Notes: a model not told the origin generated them from the letters alone. Shown: positions 1 to 11,138, counted from the first letter of the stretch. The stretch: DNA of 64,000 nucleotides from Pontederia crassipes (GCA_030549335.1 CM060191.1:56493947-56557946); one strand, 5' to 3'. Numbers and translations are program-made.

Positions 1-2
1 TA

Positions 3-218
3 CTCCTCCCAAAGGTCATTGATCTATATGCCAAGGACATGAAGCTAAGCACCCAGAGTTTGCTGGGAATGATTCAGGGCTACCTTCCGGAGACTCTTAA
101 GATGGCCATGAAGAGATGCCAACAAGGCAGATCTAACAAGATCATTGACTGGGTACCTCACAACTTCAACTTTCGATATCTACTCTCCAGAGAATTGACA
201 TTTCCTCACATGAACTGA
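3..218 (+). CDS. 3' end of an unidentified plant protein gene (partial)
   Basis: An open frame enters from the left edge and runs 71 codons to a TGA at 216-218. It reads from LLPKVIDLYAKDMKLS through SLLGMIQGYLPETLK to the C-terminus LLSRELTFPHMN. Composition is balanced, not low-complexity, and the frame is open from the first complete codon, so it looks like a real terminal exon. T-rich AT sequence follows, as expected of a plant 3' UTR. I do not recognise the family. The segment appears helical (LLPKVIDLY, LKMAMKRCQQG) with an aromatic-rich tail. No splice acceptor is visible, so the exon starts outside the window. A search with the 71 residues should identify it. Confidence 0.55.
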   Translation, partial: LLPKVIDLYAKDMKLSTQSLLGMIQGYLPETLKMAMKRCQQGRSNKIIDWVPHNFNFRYLLSRELTFPHMN

Positions 219-995
219 TCATGCGGAGTACATAAATGTTCTTGAGTTGATTGGTTACATTTTTTTTTTCTTTTTTTTTTTCAGCTTGTAAAGAATTAAC
301 ACAGTCATGTAAAGCAATGCTGCATAAATGTACTTCTACGTTTAGCCTAAATGAAACTGATGGAATTCTTTCTATGTGGTGTGTGATGTCTCTGACCATG
401 ACTAATGACATTGACTTTGAATGGTATTTTTGTTTAGATCCGTTTTAACTTCATCCATCTTATACGTGAAGGAAGAAAATCAAGGGTTGGTAAATATTTT
501 ATATCCTCAAAGAGAGAGGCACTGATTCCAGCCATCTTGGCTGAGATAAATCTTTCACTTCCATGCAATGCTACAATGCAAGAGTATTGGGAATAAAATA
601 GAGGATCGATGAATAATAAGAAGTAGACAAAGAAAAAAAAAAAGAACACGAATATTTAACATGATAATTTTTTTTATAAGTGTGAACAAAAAAATATTTA
701 CGGATAAAAAAGACCGTCGTAAAAAAATTCACTACAACACGACGCCACATATCTTTTTTTTCATTATTTTCTCTGTTTTTTACTTTCATAATTTTGAATT
801 CAGACCATAATAATTCAAGGTACATCGGCGGAGTCTAATAATGCCTTAACCAACTTGCACGTGCATGCGCCGAAAATCTAAATAAGTAGGACCTGCTATT
901 AATATTTAACATATTTGTCAAGTTGGTAGATTGGTTAGAGTTTGATCCTACTGCTCAAGTATCCTTTGAGAAAGAGTACATATAAGTTGGTGAAA
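219..995. other. 3' flank and AT-rich intergenic DNA
   Basis: Contains T- and A-runs (for example 259-282 and 632-645). I see no coding frame longer than chance and no recognisable repeat ends. It probably begins with the 3' UTR of the gene ending at 218. Confidence 0.4.
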
Positions 996-1017
996 CACTA
1001 TAAGAAAAACGTGAAAT

Positions 1018-1640
1018 TCCGACGGTTTATTTTTTACGGGCAAAAATCCGTCTAAAGTATCGAAGGATTTTTTGAAGAATCTAAATATCCGTCATAATTA
1101 CGATCGGAGAAATTTTTGACGGTTCTAGCCATCTAAAGTTAAGACGGTTTAGAAATCGTTGAAACTTTCGACGGTCAAAACCATCAAAACTTTAGACGGA
1201 TGAATATCCATCGGAAGTTTCAATGCTCTTAACCGTCGAAGAAAGTGAATCTAGACGATTTTTTCATGTGATGCTTCGACGGCTCAGATCGTCGCAAGTC
1301 TCGACGGTTGTGTACCCGTCGAAACTTTCAGCGATTCTAACCGTCGAAATATGTTAATGGTAATATTACTTATTATTTTCTTTATTTTTTAAATACCAAC
1401 GGTCCCGACCGTCGAAAGTTGCGAGGATTTATAACCGTTGGAATTTGAATTGATATTATATATAATTTATATTTGTTTCGCGTAAGATATAGGTAATATT
1501 TCAAATGATATATAATTTTTTATGTTTCGACGGTTAGAACTGTCGAAACTTTTAGTGATTTGGGTCATCAAAATTTGAATTAATATTTTATATTATTTAC
1601 CTACGTTTCGACGGTTCTGACCATCGAAAATAGACGATCC
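1018..1640. repeat. Left subterminal CGACGG array of the CACTA element
   Basis: Dense direct and inverted copies of CGACGGTT / AACCGTCG and one-base variants occur about every 20-40 bp. Arrays of short motifs next to CACTA ends are the known binding sites of TnpA-like proteins. The matching right array is at about 5258-5640. Confidence 0.8.
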
Positions 1641-2100
1641 CTCTTCTATAAGTAACCGACCCTTCTGTTACAAGTCTGGTTTCCCTCCGCAGCGACCTTC
1701 TGTCGACCGATCCCCGGCTTCGCTCCGGCGGCGATGTCCGATCCGACCTCTACAGCCTCGCCCTCAGCGCTCCGCCACCGCTTGTGAGACCCGCCCCACC
1801 TGCGCGACCCGCCGCCACCTGCGTCAATCCGCCACTGCAACCATTCATCTCCGACATAGGTACATTTCCACGATCCTCCAGCCGCTCCCCTCCGCCCTTG
1901 CCCACGCTGCCATTCGATCCGGCTGCGGCGGCCAGATCCAGCCGTTGCGGCCAGCAGATCCGGCTGTTCGTTTCCGTGGTCATCGAATCCGGTCGACGGA
2001 GATGAGATCCGGACGCCGGCCACTTCCGTTGGGGCACGATTTTTGTGATGTTTATGTTTTTCTCTCGTGTATGTTGATGTGCTTGCATTTTCTGTACAGG
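1640..2100 (+). promoter_or_regulatory. GC-rich leader / promoter-like block inside the CACTA element
   Basis: After the AT-rich subterminal array the sequence turns to a GC-rich block. A TATA-like TTCTATAAG lies at about 1643-1651, followed by CCGGATC-type motifs (GATCCGGC) near 1915-1990. The two non-autonomous CACTA copies in this window (about 27060-27470 and 39480-39940) carry the same arrangement. I read it as the transposase promoter and 5' leader. Open frames across it are compositional, not genes. Confidence 0.45.
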
Positions 2101-2592
2101 ACTTTGTTCAAGTTGCTTGATAAGCATTGTGAGGTTTCCCCATTTGACAAGTTCAAAAGTGTAAGAATGCAAAAATTGAGTGTTACATAAATTTGGAGAT
2201 TATATGTCTTCTTGTCTTATGTTTCATTTACATGCAGGTTATTGAAATTATTTTATTGTGTCTGTCATTCCAAAAGACGTAAGTTATTTATTTTTAAGTC
2301 ATTATTACTTCTATGTCTTGACAAGAAAATATGAATATTTATTGTAGTAATTATGAAACATGTAATATTTTTAAATTCTCTATTTTAGATTTCATTCATT
2401 AGTTCTAATTTCTTATTTTAGAGTGCAAATATAATTACTTTGTGTTTATGATATTTCTTTGATATTTTATTTAGAACATCTATTACTGATATTTAATATG
2501 TGAACCTTTGTAGTATTGTAGTGCTTTCTTGCAGTATTATTGTAGTGTTTTGTAGTATTCCAAAATTTTAAAAATTAATTAGTATAACCTAC

Positions 2593-3280
2593 AGATGATG
2601 CAAAAATTATGTCATATCTGAACGATCGTCGATGGATGTATAATAGAAATATTTCCGGCCGTAGAGGTTTGACACAAGAATTCATAGATGGCATTGAATA
2701 TTACATCAGTCTGGCTTGTCAATCAAGGCATGCCTTGGATTAGTACCACATGCATAAGTCACGAGAGAGATGCTGGGTATGTATGAGAGCATGGCGTTGT
2801 CTAGGTATAATGCATTTTGAGAAAACCGTGCAGGCCGAGGTCCAAAGCGAATAATATCACATGCTACTATGGAATGTTACATATGATATCAGAGCCACTC
2901 CGCGCGAGCCTCTGTGCATGGTGGGGTACGATCATTCAATGAGGACTTTGAGTCCCTTAAGGGGGAAGGGTGCAGGAGACATGCCTTGAATTAGTCCCAC
3001 ATGCATAAGTCATGAGAGAGATGCTGAGTATATATGAGAGCATAGCCTTTTTTAGGTGTGACGCGTTTTGATAAAATCATGCGGGCCGAGGTCCAAAGCG
3101 GACAATATCACATGCTAGTAGGGAATGTTACATAAATTTAAACGGGAAGGAACAATTAGTTGTCCTTGTCCGAAATGTATTAGCACAAAGTTGCAAACGT
3201 TAGAGACAGTTAAGGTTCACTTATATAAAAAGGGGCTCAAATCAAATTATTGACAATGGGATGATTTAGGTGAAAGAGCA
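2593..3280 (+). pseudogene. Transposase-associated domain exon of the CACTA element, interrupted by a TRIM
   Basis: The plus strand reads MSYLNDRRWMYNRNISGRRG and then EFIDGIEYYISLACQS up to about 2725. After the TRIM it resumes near 3140 with the cysteine cluster ISCPCPKCIS and VHLYKKGLKSNY, followed by a stop and QWDD. This matches the plant transposase-associated domain that precedes TNP2 transposases: an N-terminal SWMY-like motif, CPCxxC, an HL helix and a C-terminal Y-x-W. The domain is split by the TRIM and has at least one stop, so it is not functional. Confidence 0.75.
2725..3132 (+). mobile_element. TRIM (terminal-repeat retrotransposon in miniature), about 405 bp
   Basis: Two direct repeats of about 155-162 bp (about 2725-2881 and 2971-3132) share CATGCCTTG, CCACATGCATAAGTCA, GGCCGAGGTCCAAAGCG and the end GAATGTTACA. 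The roughly 90 bp between them begins with GATATCAGAGCC (2885-2896), close to the tRNA-Met primer-binding site TGGTATCAGAGC. It ends with a purine tract AAGGGGGAAGGG (2959-2970) directly before the TG of the second repeat. That is the complete TRIM layout: LTR, PBS, PPT, LTR, with no coding capacity. It interrupts the transposase-associated domain. A 5 bp duplication is uncertain (TCAAT versus TAAAT). Confidence 0.8.
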
Positions 3281-3289
3281 CCATCAACA

Positions 3290-4400
3290 AACGTGCCAAA
3301 TCATGAAGTTCATTACGTCGATCCTCATGAAAGATTGACTTCGCGATATGAATAGTTAGTTTATGACGCTATTACAATTGAGAATGATAACATAGGATTT
3401 GATTAGGATGAGGAGACACCAAATCTAGAAGCAAATGACTTCTTTGAGTTGCTAAACGCTTCGAGTCAACCCTTGTAGCCTGGGTGTGAAAGTCATTCTG
3501 AATTATCACTTGCTGTTAGAATATTGAATCTGAAAGCATATCACAATATTTCCCAAGCATGTTTTAATGCATTTGTAGATATTTTAAAAGAGGTAACACC
3601 GTCCGGAGCTCACATTCCTGAAAATTATTATAGGACAAAAAGACTTGTTTCTAAACTTATTCTCGGTTCAACTAAAATAGATTATTGTCGTAATGGTTGT
3701 ATGCTATATTACGATAACGACGTCAATATCAGAGAGTGCAAATTTTGTGGAGCCGAACGATATAGAGTGACTAACAAGACTCAAGTAGTTGCGAAGAGAA
3801 TGCATTATTTGTCTCTTAATCTAAGACTTAAACGACTATACTCGTCACTAGAATCAACGTCGCAAATGAAGTGGCATGCACAGCGTAATACTTCTGAAGG
3901 TGTCATGCTTCACCCATCGGATGGTGAAGCGTGAAAACATTTTGATCGTATGCATCCAGATTTTGCAAGTGAAGAAAGAAACATGAGGCTCGGATTGTGC
4001 GCGGATGGTTTTACACCATACGGTCAAACTTCAGTTCCTTATTCATGTTGATCGGTCATAGTAACACCATATAATTTGCCTCCTGGAATTTGTATGTCCG
4101 CACCTTATATGTTTTTTACATGCATTATTCTTAGTCCTCACAGCCCTAAGTAGAAGATAGACATATGTTTACAATCTTTAATTGATGAGTTAAAAGAATT
4201 ATGGGATAGTGTCGTCGTTTATGACGTGTCGACTAAATAAAGCTTTACCTTGAAAGCTGCATTATTATGGACAATTAATTATTTTCCTACCTATAAAATG
4301 TTATATGGTTGGATGACTGTAAGGAAACTAGCTTGTCCATATTATGTTATCTGCTTGCATTCGGGTGGATGTGTATCCACGAGCACGATTGCGAAAAAAA
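3290..4400 (+). pseudogene. TNP2-like CACTA transposase (decayed)
   Basis: The longest clean stretch is 3524-3934 (136 codons), including YHNISQACFNAFVDILKEV, the zinc-like C-x2-C segment IRECKFCGAERY, and a W-H pair in SQMKWHAQRNTSEG. After a stop, DRMHPDFASEERNMRLGLC and DGFTPYGQTSVPYSC follow. The order is that of plant TNP2 transposases: helical N-terminus, CxxC, then the D-P-F-A..NVRLGL-type segment. Further stops appear near 4040, 4150 and 4235. A later stretch TLKAALLWTINYFPTYKMLYGW (4250 on) continues the same protein. In active elements this enzyme cuts and joins the CACTA ends. This copy cannot make a full product. Confidence 0.8.
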
Positions 4401-4467
4401 TGGTAAAGTCTTTGAATAGATTATTATATTTCAAAAAATATTATACTTTATTTGACATTTTTAACTG

Positions 4468-5081
4468 CAGGAGAAAGAGACTTGTAGAGCACGACGAAAT
4501 ATTTTTCAGAACTCATCAGAAGAAAAATAAAGAATGTGTTTCATCATTTGCTCGGGAGACATATGTAAGTAAATATATTTGATGTTTTTTTTTAAATTTA
4601 AGAAGGATTGCAAAACATAAGATAGTAAATTCTTCATTTTAAATAATATTTTTGATGTGTTTTTTTTTTCAAATTTCAGGAGGGTTACAAAACAAGAGAA
4701 GTCAAGCACATTACGCAAGCCACGCAGGAGGGGGTCACACCACTGACCCCTCGATAACTTTGGATGGACCACGTCGACGTCAAGAATGGTCGCATTTACG
4801 GCCTCGAATCATCTGTTAATAGTGCAGATATTGGATATTGCCGTAAATTGGTATCAGGTTCTCCGAGTCAAGGTATGCAGCAAATATTTGACAATATGTG
4901 AGAACAACGTTTATCCGATGTCCGACAGGAGATCAGACAGGAGGTTACGAAGGAACTTAGAAAAGAGTTCGAAGAACGAGAGCGACACAATTTATTAGCT
5001 CAAAAGAAAGAGATGAAGAAAATGATGTGTGAAATAATGCGTGACGAATTCAACGACGACGACGACGATGTAGTATTGTAG
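4468..5081 (+). pseudogene. Transposase_24-like (TNPA-type) gene of the CACTA element
   Basis: One exon segment (about 4470-4564) encodes KRLVEHDEIFFRTHQKKNKE and then SSFARETY. It is followed by GTAAGT (4565) and an intron ending TTTCAG at about 4679; the frame resumes EGYKTREVKHITQATQEG. The later part contains KNGRIYGLESS, a signature of the plant Transposase_24 family, then a charged coiled-coil-like tail rich in E, K and R and an acidic end DDDDDVVL before TAG (5079-5081). At least two internal stops (near 4757 and 4898) break it. The family is the accessory partner of TNP2, probably binding the subterminal motifs. Confidence 0.7.
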
Positions 5082-5257
5082 CTTCTTTGTGTTGTATTTG
5101 ACGTTTGGACATTTGACATTATGTTGTATTGACATTTGCGTGACATTCAATTTCAATTTCAATTTCATTTGAACATTTGCGTGACATTTAATTTGCTTTT
5201 ATTAAATTAATTACTCAAATGATTTATGTTTGTGTCGATTTTTTATTTTTTTAAATT

Positions 5258-5640
5258 TGTTCCGACGGCTCAAACCGTCGATAGTATCATATTCGATGGT
5301 TTGAACCGTTGATAAATGTCGACGATTTTAACCGTCGAAACTAATGACGGTTTGAGCCGTCAAAATTTAATCGAAAACCATTGATGCACTTTGGACGGTA
5401 GTATCGACAGCTCAAACGTCGATATATATCGACGGCTAAAACCGTCTTAACTCTTCATTGTTCAACAGTTCAGCCCGTAGCTTGATTGACGAAGATTTCG
5501 ACGGTTGTGAGATAACCGTCAAAAATGGTTTGCGACGCGTAATTTTCAGACGGACACTATCCGTTGAAAAACGTGTCGAAAAGGGGCATTTCTGACGGTT
5601 ATCGACTAAATATAAACAGTCAAAACCGTTGGAAATTGAC
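5258..5640. repeat. Right subterminal CGACGG array of the CACTA element
   Basis: Same motif family as the left end: CGACGGCT, AACCGTCG and TTTGAGCCGTC variants in both orientations, running up to the right TIR at 5641-5654. This side is shorter than the left array. Confidence 0.8.
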
Positions 5641-5657
5641 TTTTTCTTGTAGTGAAA

Positions 5658-6655
5658 TATGAACATCACTAAAAACGATATGCTTCCGCACCTTCGAAAC
5701 GAAAGTTTAAACCCTGATAGGAAAGATTCAGAACCTTGAGATAAGATCAATACAAATTTGGTTTCTGGACGGTTCAGAGTTCAAGCTTGGTAGCACTGCT
5801 AGATTGTGCGAAAGGGGCTTTCATCCACTATGTTTCACTAGTTTATCTTTAATTTTGTAAGCACCTCACAGAATAAAGTTTGAAAGGCAAATACAATATA
5901 AAATCATCGTCTCTCGCACTAAACAACATTAGGAACACTTTTCTTTATTTCTTGCATATTTTTTCTTTAATAATAATTGATGATGCTAAAAAAATAGTTT
6001 ATAGTATAATAAATTGTAAAAATATTATATTAAATATGAAAGTTAATAACGTTCGAAAGTTTATAAAATTTTTAAAATAACAATTAATATAATGTTAAAG
6101 GTTTTCTTTCGGTAATTTGATTAATTCGAGCAAATTTACTTTTATTAAACTTATAAAATTAATAAATTGAGATACATTTGTCAGCTAAAGCATTCAAAAG
6201 TAATATACAAAAGTTGTTTAAAAAAATATATGTTAATGGAATAATAAATTAAATAGAAAAACGATCGTACCTACGAATTATTTGGTAACCAAACTTAACG
6301 AAGACATAACCGTGATAAAATATAATGAGCAAGCGAGTGTAAGAAAAACCAATCAATCCAAAAAAATTATCCCATATGAAAAAATTCATTGAACCGAAAA
6401 AATTAATAATTAGGAATCCAAATATAATTTAGAGTGATTTTTAATAAATCAAAATTTTAGTAGTATTTTTTATATTTATTATAGAATTAAATATTTTTAT
6501 GTTAATTTTAAGTTATTATATATAAATTTAAAATATAATTATAAAGTAGGATCTAAAAAAATATTTGAAAAAATGGATCCATTATAAAGTGATTTTTTGT
6601 AGAAAAAATATTTAGGATGATTTTTTTTTTAATTTCAAAAGTCGATTTGAAAAAT
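5658..6655. other. AT-rich intergenic DNA
   Basis: Very AT-rich from about 5880. No frame with protein-like composition, no LTR or TIR ends recognised. The first 200 bp beyond the CACTA end look less biased but are unrecognised. Confidence 0.4.
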
Positions 6656-6659
6656 AACA

Positions 6660-7200
6660 ACCGCGGAGTAACAACCTCTCCTGTCGCTTTGCTCCCGCGC
6701 GCATTATCCGGAGTTCCGGACTCTGAGACAAACTAACAAACAAGTCGCCACCATCGGACTAGCGAAGGCCTGCTTACTCCTCCTCCCAAGCTGAAACGCC
6801 AATCCTCTTGTCAAATCCTCCTACTCCTTGCGCCTGTGGTAGTCGAGAGAACGCGGGAGACATGGATGCGCGGTGATCGGCGTGGTCGTGAACGGCCGCC
6901 AAGTGAATTCCCTCAACTGAGAAGCGGCGGAGCAGGCGAAGTAGCAGTACGATGAAGATGAAGAAGTGAGAAGAGAGGAAGTAAAGGTCGAATGTGTTTT
7001 TGATACCGGAGCGTCATCTGTCGACCTTGCACAGCACAGGTAGCCAGCGCTCTGGAAATTCCATCTTCTTTCTTCCTGGTCTACTTGCTTCCATGTCCTT
7101 AGATTGCATTTGTTTGAGTTTTCTCTCAAGGAATGCTATCTTGTTCACGGTAGCCGTAAGGAGAAACTTTTGGGATGTGATAGCGTGGTCATTTAGCAAA
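6660..7200. other. GC-richer island, possible relic of a gene exon
   Basis: Composition changes abruptly at about 6660 (CCGCGGAG) from AT-rich to balanced or GC-rich and fades after 7200. Both strands carry short open frames (minus 6821-7129, plus 6994-7203), but none shows a recognisable domain and the two overlap. It could be a first exon with 5' UTR, an exon relic or a repeat fragment. Transcript data would decide. Confidence 0.25.
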
Positions 7201-7569
7201 TAATTTATGTTTTTCTTATGGATTGAGCGTCATGTTTTTGTGCGAGTTGGCTTAATTTGAGCATGCGAATTGCACGCAGGAAAAATAAAAAAAAAACATG
7301 AGATGTTTGGATTTTATGTAGAAACAGAGTCTGAACATAGATTTTTTTTCTCGATAATATGAGTAACATCATTAAAGACATGAAGGTGAACTGAGTACTA
7401 TCAATCTCGTTCGGGTAAGTTCTTTCAATGTTTTTTTGACATAAGTGTTCAACCTAGTTAAAATACGGTGTCATAATCTTTTAAACTTTGTTTCCAATAT
7501 TTGCAAGCAATTTTTGTTTCAGGACACTTAAATTCATAGATGTAGCATGTATTTTGAGGAAATGAGTGA
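7201..7569. other. Unassigned intergenic DNA
   Basis: No coding frame or repeat boundary that I can support. Confidence 0.3.
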
Positions 7570-7781
7570 GAATAAATCCCGTGTTTTTGTCCTCCCTCGC
7601 TGTCGATCGGCCTCCCACGCCGCCGCGAGTCCTCCATCGCCACCAATCGGCCTCTCGCCACCGTGTGTCATCTCTCATGACGATCGGCCCGCACCGTCGT
7701 CACGATCGATAGCGAGATCACTGTCGCCTGCTGCGAGCTAGGCCGTCGTCCGCCGAGTTCTGACCTCTCTGCCGCTGCGAG
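7570..7781. repeat. GC-rich degenerate minisatellite (left part)
   Basis: Short imperfect repeats of CGATCGGCC, GCCGCCGCGAG and GCTGCGAGCTAGG-type units. The same GCTGCGAGCTAGG motif continues at 11144-11470, on the far side of the Ty3 element at 7782-11138. The element therefore appears to have inserted into this array. Confidence 0.55.
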
Positions 7782-8310
7782 TGTCACGGGGTCATTTTTC
7801 GCTCGATCGATCCGTGCAGCGTCTAAACGTGTCCAACGTCTAGGCAAGTTCTTTTAAGCGCTTTAAGGAAGCTTGCTTATATCATTTTCTCGAATGTCAT
7901 AGTTTTGGGATGCTCGGTACCAAACGGATGCTTCGGTGGAGGCATTTATGAACAAACGGGCGCCTCGACGGAACACTCGATCACTTGGAACGCTTTTGTG
8001 GGTTGCCACCCCACGCTCGAGACACAACACTAGATTTTGGGAAGGCTGAAATCTTTGTTGAGTAAATAGAAATGATTACAATGCTTCGAGAGAGCACTAG
8101 CGGGTCTCCCCTAATATACCATCGATTCGGATCGTAGATATGCGATGTGTGACGTGGAGAACAAGCTAGGGGATGCATTTTTCTGGAGTGCAAATTACAA
8201 AACTATCACTATCACATTTGGAAATAAACCAAGTACAAAAGTGAGTTGAAAAAGAAAAATACAAGGAAGTAAGATAACTCGGCGGTCCACGGGGAAAGCC
8301 TCCGGGACAT
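7782..8310 (-). repeat. 3' LTR of the minus-strand Ty3/gypsy element
   Basis: Starts TGTCACGGGGTC and ends CCGGGACA on the plus strand; aligned along its length with 10636-11138 with many substitutions. Contains the shared segments GGTTGCCACCCCACGCTCGA and GATAACTCGGCGGTCCACGG. Confidence 0.85.
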
Positions 8311-8339
8311 TCTTCCCTACTCAAGTCAGCGACGTCCTT

Positions 8340-8870
8340 AGAGTTGCAGCTTGGAATTCTTCAATCTTCTACTTGAACTGCCACAGATCTTCAGCTGTCT
8401 CCTAACTTGTGTCGGCGTCCGGTCTTTCACTCCATCGAATAAGATACTCCATCTTTTGATTTTTTGTGCAGACGACGAGTACTTCTTCAACTTGATTCGT
8501 GAACTATTGACGAATGGTCGGTGGGGCGCAATTTGAAACCCCATGCTCGGGATTTTCATGGTCTTCGACGAAGGGCTTGAGCAGGCTGATATGGAAGACA
8601 GGGTGTTTTGCATCTGCGACGGGAGCTCCAGCTTGTAGGCCACCTAGCCTACATTCTTCAGCATCTTGAACAAGCCTTCGTAATGTCTAACGAGGCCCTT
8701 GTGTAGATTCTTCCCGCTTAGCCGAAGATGTTGGGCCAGCTTCAGAAGGACCAAGTCTCCGACTTCGAAGTTGATGTCCCGTCGGGCGGTGTCCGCCCAC
8801 TTCTTCATGTGCTTCGATGCTTTGCGCAGACATGCCCGAGCCATATCATTTTGCTCATGTCATTCCCTCG
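8340..8870 (-). pseudogene. Integrase C-terminus and chromodomain of the Ty3 element
   Basis: Minus strand, in order: ARACLRKASKHMKKWADTAR, then FEVGDLVLLKLAQH, the typical integrase C-terminal DxVLLKL motif, and after a frame change a chromodomain-like segment EVLVVCTKNQKMEYLIRWSE followed by DLWQFK. The aromatic and WxxF-type spacing fits chromoviral chromodomains, which guide integration to chromatin. Two stops and a frameshift interrupt it. Confidence 0.7.
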
Positions 8871-8901
8871 TCATGCAGTGAGCGGCGGGGACTTTGCCAC
8901 T

Positions 8902-10574
8902 TTAAGAAGTGGCGACGGCCACAGATCTTTCAAGATGACGGTCGTCAAAAAGGTGCTCCTGTTTATGCAACCCCTTCGCCACTTGCATGACGGAGATGAT
9001 CTTCTGCTTGAGGTCTCCTCCTGACCTCACGAGAACATTGTAAGGTCCTTTGGGGTCGAAGATGACCATCGAATTGGTGAGTAGACATGCAGCAATGTGT
9101 CGTAGAAAAGAGATGCCCGCCTCCACTTCGTAGTCATCCACCGGTGCCACCATCACGTCGAAGCTTCTCGACCACTCGCCGATGCGAACATTCACTCCTA
9201 GAGAAATTCTTGTAGCCGAGATAGACTTCGCGTTCACCGTCTTGAATGTGACATTAGTCTTCTTTAGTGACAGCTTCAGCTTCTTGGCAGCCATCTGACA
9301 CAAACAACTCCCATGCTTTTGTGTCTTGCCCATTCGAGTTGATGTCCGCATAAAGTCTAGCAGTCGATGAGGAACCCTTCGAGGCATTGATGGTGCTGAG
9401 GACGTGCATCAAACTAAGACACATCTCCTCCTCCTTCTCGTCGGGACAATACATGGCGTTGACTGTCGTCTTCTACGGGCAATCGCTTATCCAATGTGGA
9501 CCCTTGTAAATGTAGCACGGCTTTGACAACTTTCCTTCCCTCTTGAATCTGTCATTGTTGGGCCTCATATCTTGATATCCCTTCCATTTGTTTTGATAGT
9601 ACGGTCTGCCTCCTTGCGACTTTGGCTTCTCTCTCCCACCATTACCCTTACTTGAGGGCTTTGGTGGTGGAGCGCTCGTTTTGGCATACTTCACGAGCGA
9701 TTCGGTAGCGGCGACTAGCGAGCGGAGTTGGAGCAATCTCATCGCTCCAACTCTGTCCTAACCCAAGGCTTCGAACCCTTCATGAAGACCGTCAGCAATG
9801 TGTCTTCGTCTACCTGAGAGTTTTGTACGCGGAGCTCGGTGAACTCTTTCACGTACTCCTTCAACGTGCCCTTCTGACAAATGTTGAACAACGCAATCTT
9901 GGCCTCCGATCCCGACTTGGTAGGTAAGAAGTAGTTCGTCAGCTGTCTCTTGAAATCATCTCACTTCTCAATGGGATCGACGTTGCCACATTCCACATAA
10001 TCACAATGGCACCATAGAGTCGCCGCATTTTGCAAGTAGAAGGATGCGGTCTTCAACATCCTCGCTTCTGAGGTCACGTCCAATGCCTTCAGGTACCTTC
10101 GGACGTTCCACAGAAAGTCATTGATGTTCTTTTCCGACCACTCACCTTTGTAGGGCCTCAGCTTTGGCACATCATTTCTTGCCTCATGTGGAACGGACTT
10201 CTCGGGATGTCGTCCATCTCATAACGTCGCTTGAGCTCTTCTCGTGTGGTCTTGAGCTCTTGTTCCATCTCGAACCTCATGTTTGAGATACCATTGTCCA
10301 AGGTCTCCTGCATGTACATGATTGTCGCATCCATGGACTCGAGCCGCGTATACAATGGCGCCATCTCGTCCCGCATTATTGTGAGATCCACTGTCTCCTC
10401 CAACTCCCGCTCGTGCGTTGCGAGTTGGTCTTGCATCTCGCCCACGTCCAACTGGAACTGGCCGAGGCGTTGCTCAAAGGCCGTCATGACGTCCTTTGAG
10501 CGAGCGAGCCCTCGTTCTGGGTGGCCCTTCTCCAGTGTGGGGGATTCATTAGTCATCTCCAAGTTCGACGTCAT
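8902..10574 (-). pseudogene. gag and protease remnant of the Ty3 element
   Basis: Minus strand from 10574. The N-terminal 138 codons are rich in E, M and R with coiled-coil character (MTAFEQRLGQFQLDVGEMQD). A gag segment PKLRPYKGEWSEKNINDFLW and ATLWCHCDY follows (about 10170-9961). A basic G/K-rich stretch then leads to CYIYKGPHWISDC (about 9525-9476), a CCHC knuckle whose second cysteine has become tyrosine. The protease-like tail (about 9387-8902) includes SFDVMVAPVDDYEVEAGISF and then stops. Frame changes and stops separate the parts. Confidence 0.75.
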
Positions 10575-10635
10575 TCCTCCTTAATCGTCGAACGTCAACT
10601 TGAGCGGTCCTAGAAAAGTTACTCTGATACGAACT

Positions 10636-11138
10636 TGTCACAGGGTCATTTTTCGCTGACCGACCCGTGCGGCGCCTAGACGTGCCCAATGTCTAGACAA
10701 GTCTTTTGAGTGCTTTGCGGAAGCTTGCATATGCCACTTTCTCGAATGCCATAGTTTTGGGACGCTTCGGTGGAGACGTTTGTGAACAAACAGACACCTC
10801 GGCAGAACGCTTTGGGACGCTTTTGTGGGTTGCCACCCCACGCTCGAGGCACAATGCTAGATTTTGGGAAGGTTAAAATTTTTGTTGATTAAATAGGAAT
10901 GATTATAATGCTTCGGGGGAGTACTAGTGGGTCTACCCTCATATACCACCGATTCGGGTGATAGATATGCGACGTGTGATGTGGAGAATAAGTTAAGGGG
11001 GTGCACTTTTTTGGAGTGCAAATTACAAAACTGTCACTATCACACTTAAAAAATAAACTAAGTACAAAAATTGATTGAAAAGGAAAAATACAAGGAAGTA
11101 AGATAACTCGGCGGTCCACGGAAAAAGCCCTCAAAACA
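10636..11138 (-). repeat. 5' LTR of the minus-strand Ty3/gypsy element
   Basis: Starts TGTCACAGGGTC and ends near CTCAAAACA on the plus strand. The two LTRs differ by many substitutions and several indels (for example a missing GGTACCAAACGGATGC-type segment), which suggests an old insertion. Confidence 0.85.

Larger units (their letters stand above)
996..5654 (+). mobile_element. CACTA (En/Spm) DNA transposon, 4.66 kb, with decayed transposase genes
   Basis: The left end is CACTATAAGAAAAA and the right end reads TTTTTCTTGTAGTG, the inverse complement with one mismatch. Both ends are flanked by the 3 bp duplication AAA (993-995 and 5655-5657), the CACTA target-site size. Many CGACGG/CCGTCG motifs fill both subterminal regions, as expected for CACTA transposase-binding arrays. 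Between them are a GC-rich leader (about 1640-2030), a transposase-associated domain, a TNP2-like transposase and a Transposase_24-like gene, all on the plus strand and all broken. A TRIM retrotransposon is nested at about 2725-3132. The ends look competent but the proteins do not, so this copy could move only with help from another element. Confidence 0.92.
7782..11138 (-). mobile_element. Ty3/gypsy chromovirus, minus strand, internally deleted
   Basis: Direct LTRs lie at 7782-8310 and 10636-11138. Inside the right LTR, read on the minus strand, TCGTATCAGAGTAAC (about 10617-10632) resembles the tRNA-Met primer site. Inside the left LTR, the minus strand has a purine tract GTAGGGAAGAA directly before TGTCCC. 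These fix the element on the minus strand. The order is gag, protease remnant, then directly integrase C-terminus and chromodomain. RT, RNase H and the integrase core, normally about 2.5-3 kb, are missing at about 8880-8910. No clean 5 bp duplication was found, but both flanks belong to one GC-rich minisatellite. Confidence 0.88.

Noticed and set aside
1018..1640. CRISPR-like regular CGACGG repeats
   Set aside because: Units are short, unequal in spacing and in both orientations, and sit next to CACTA ends in a plant genome. They are subterminal transposon motifs.
6821..7203. Candidate genes on both strands of the GC island
   Set aside because: Frames overlap in opposite directions, have no recognised domain and no clear splice structure; kept only as an unassigned island.
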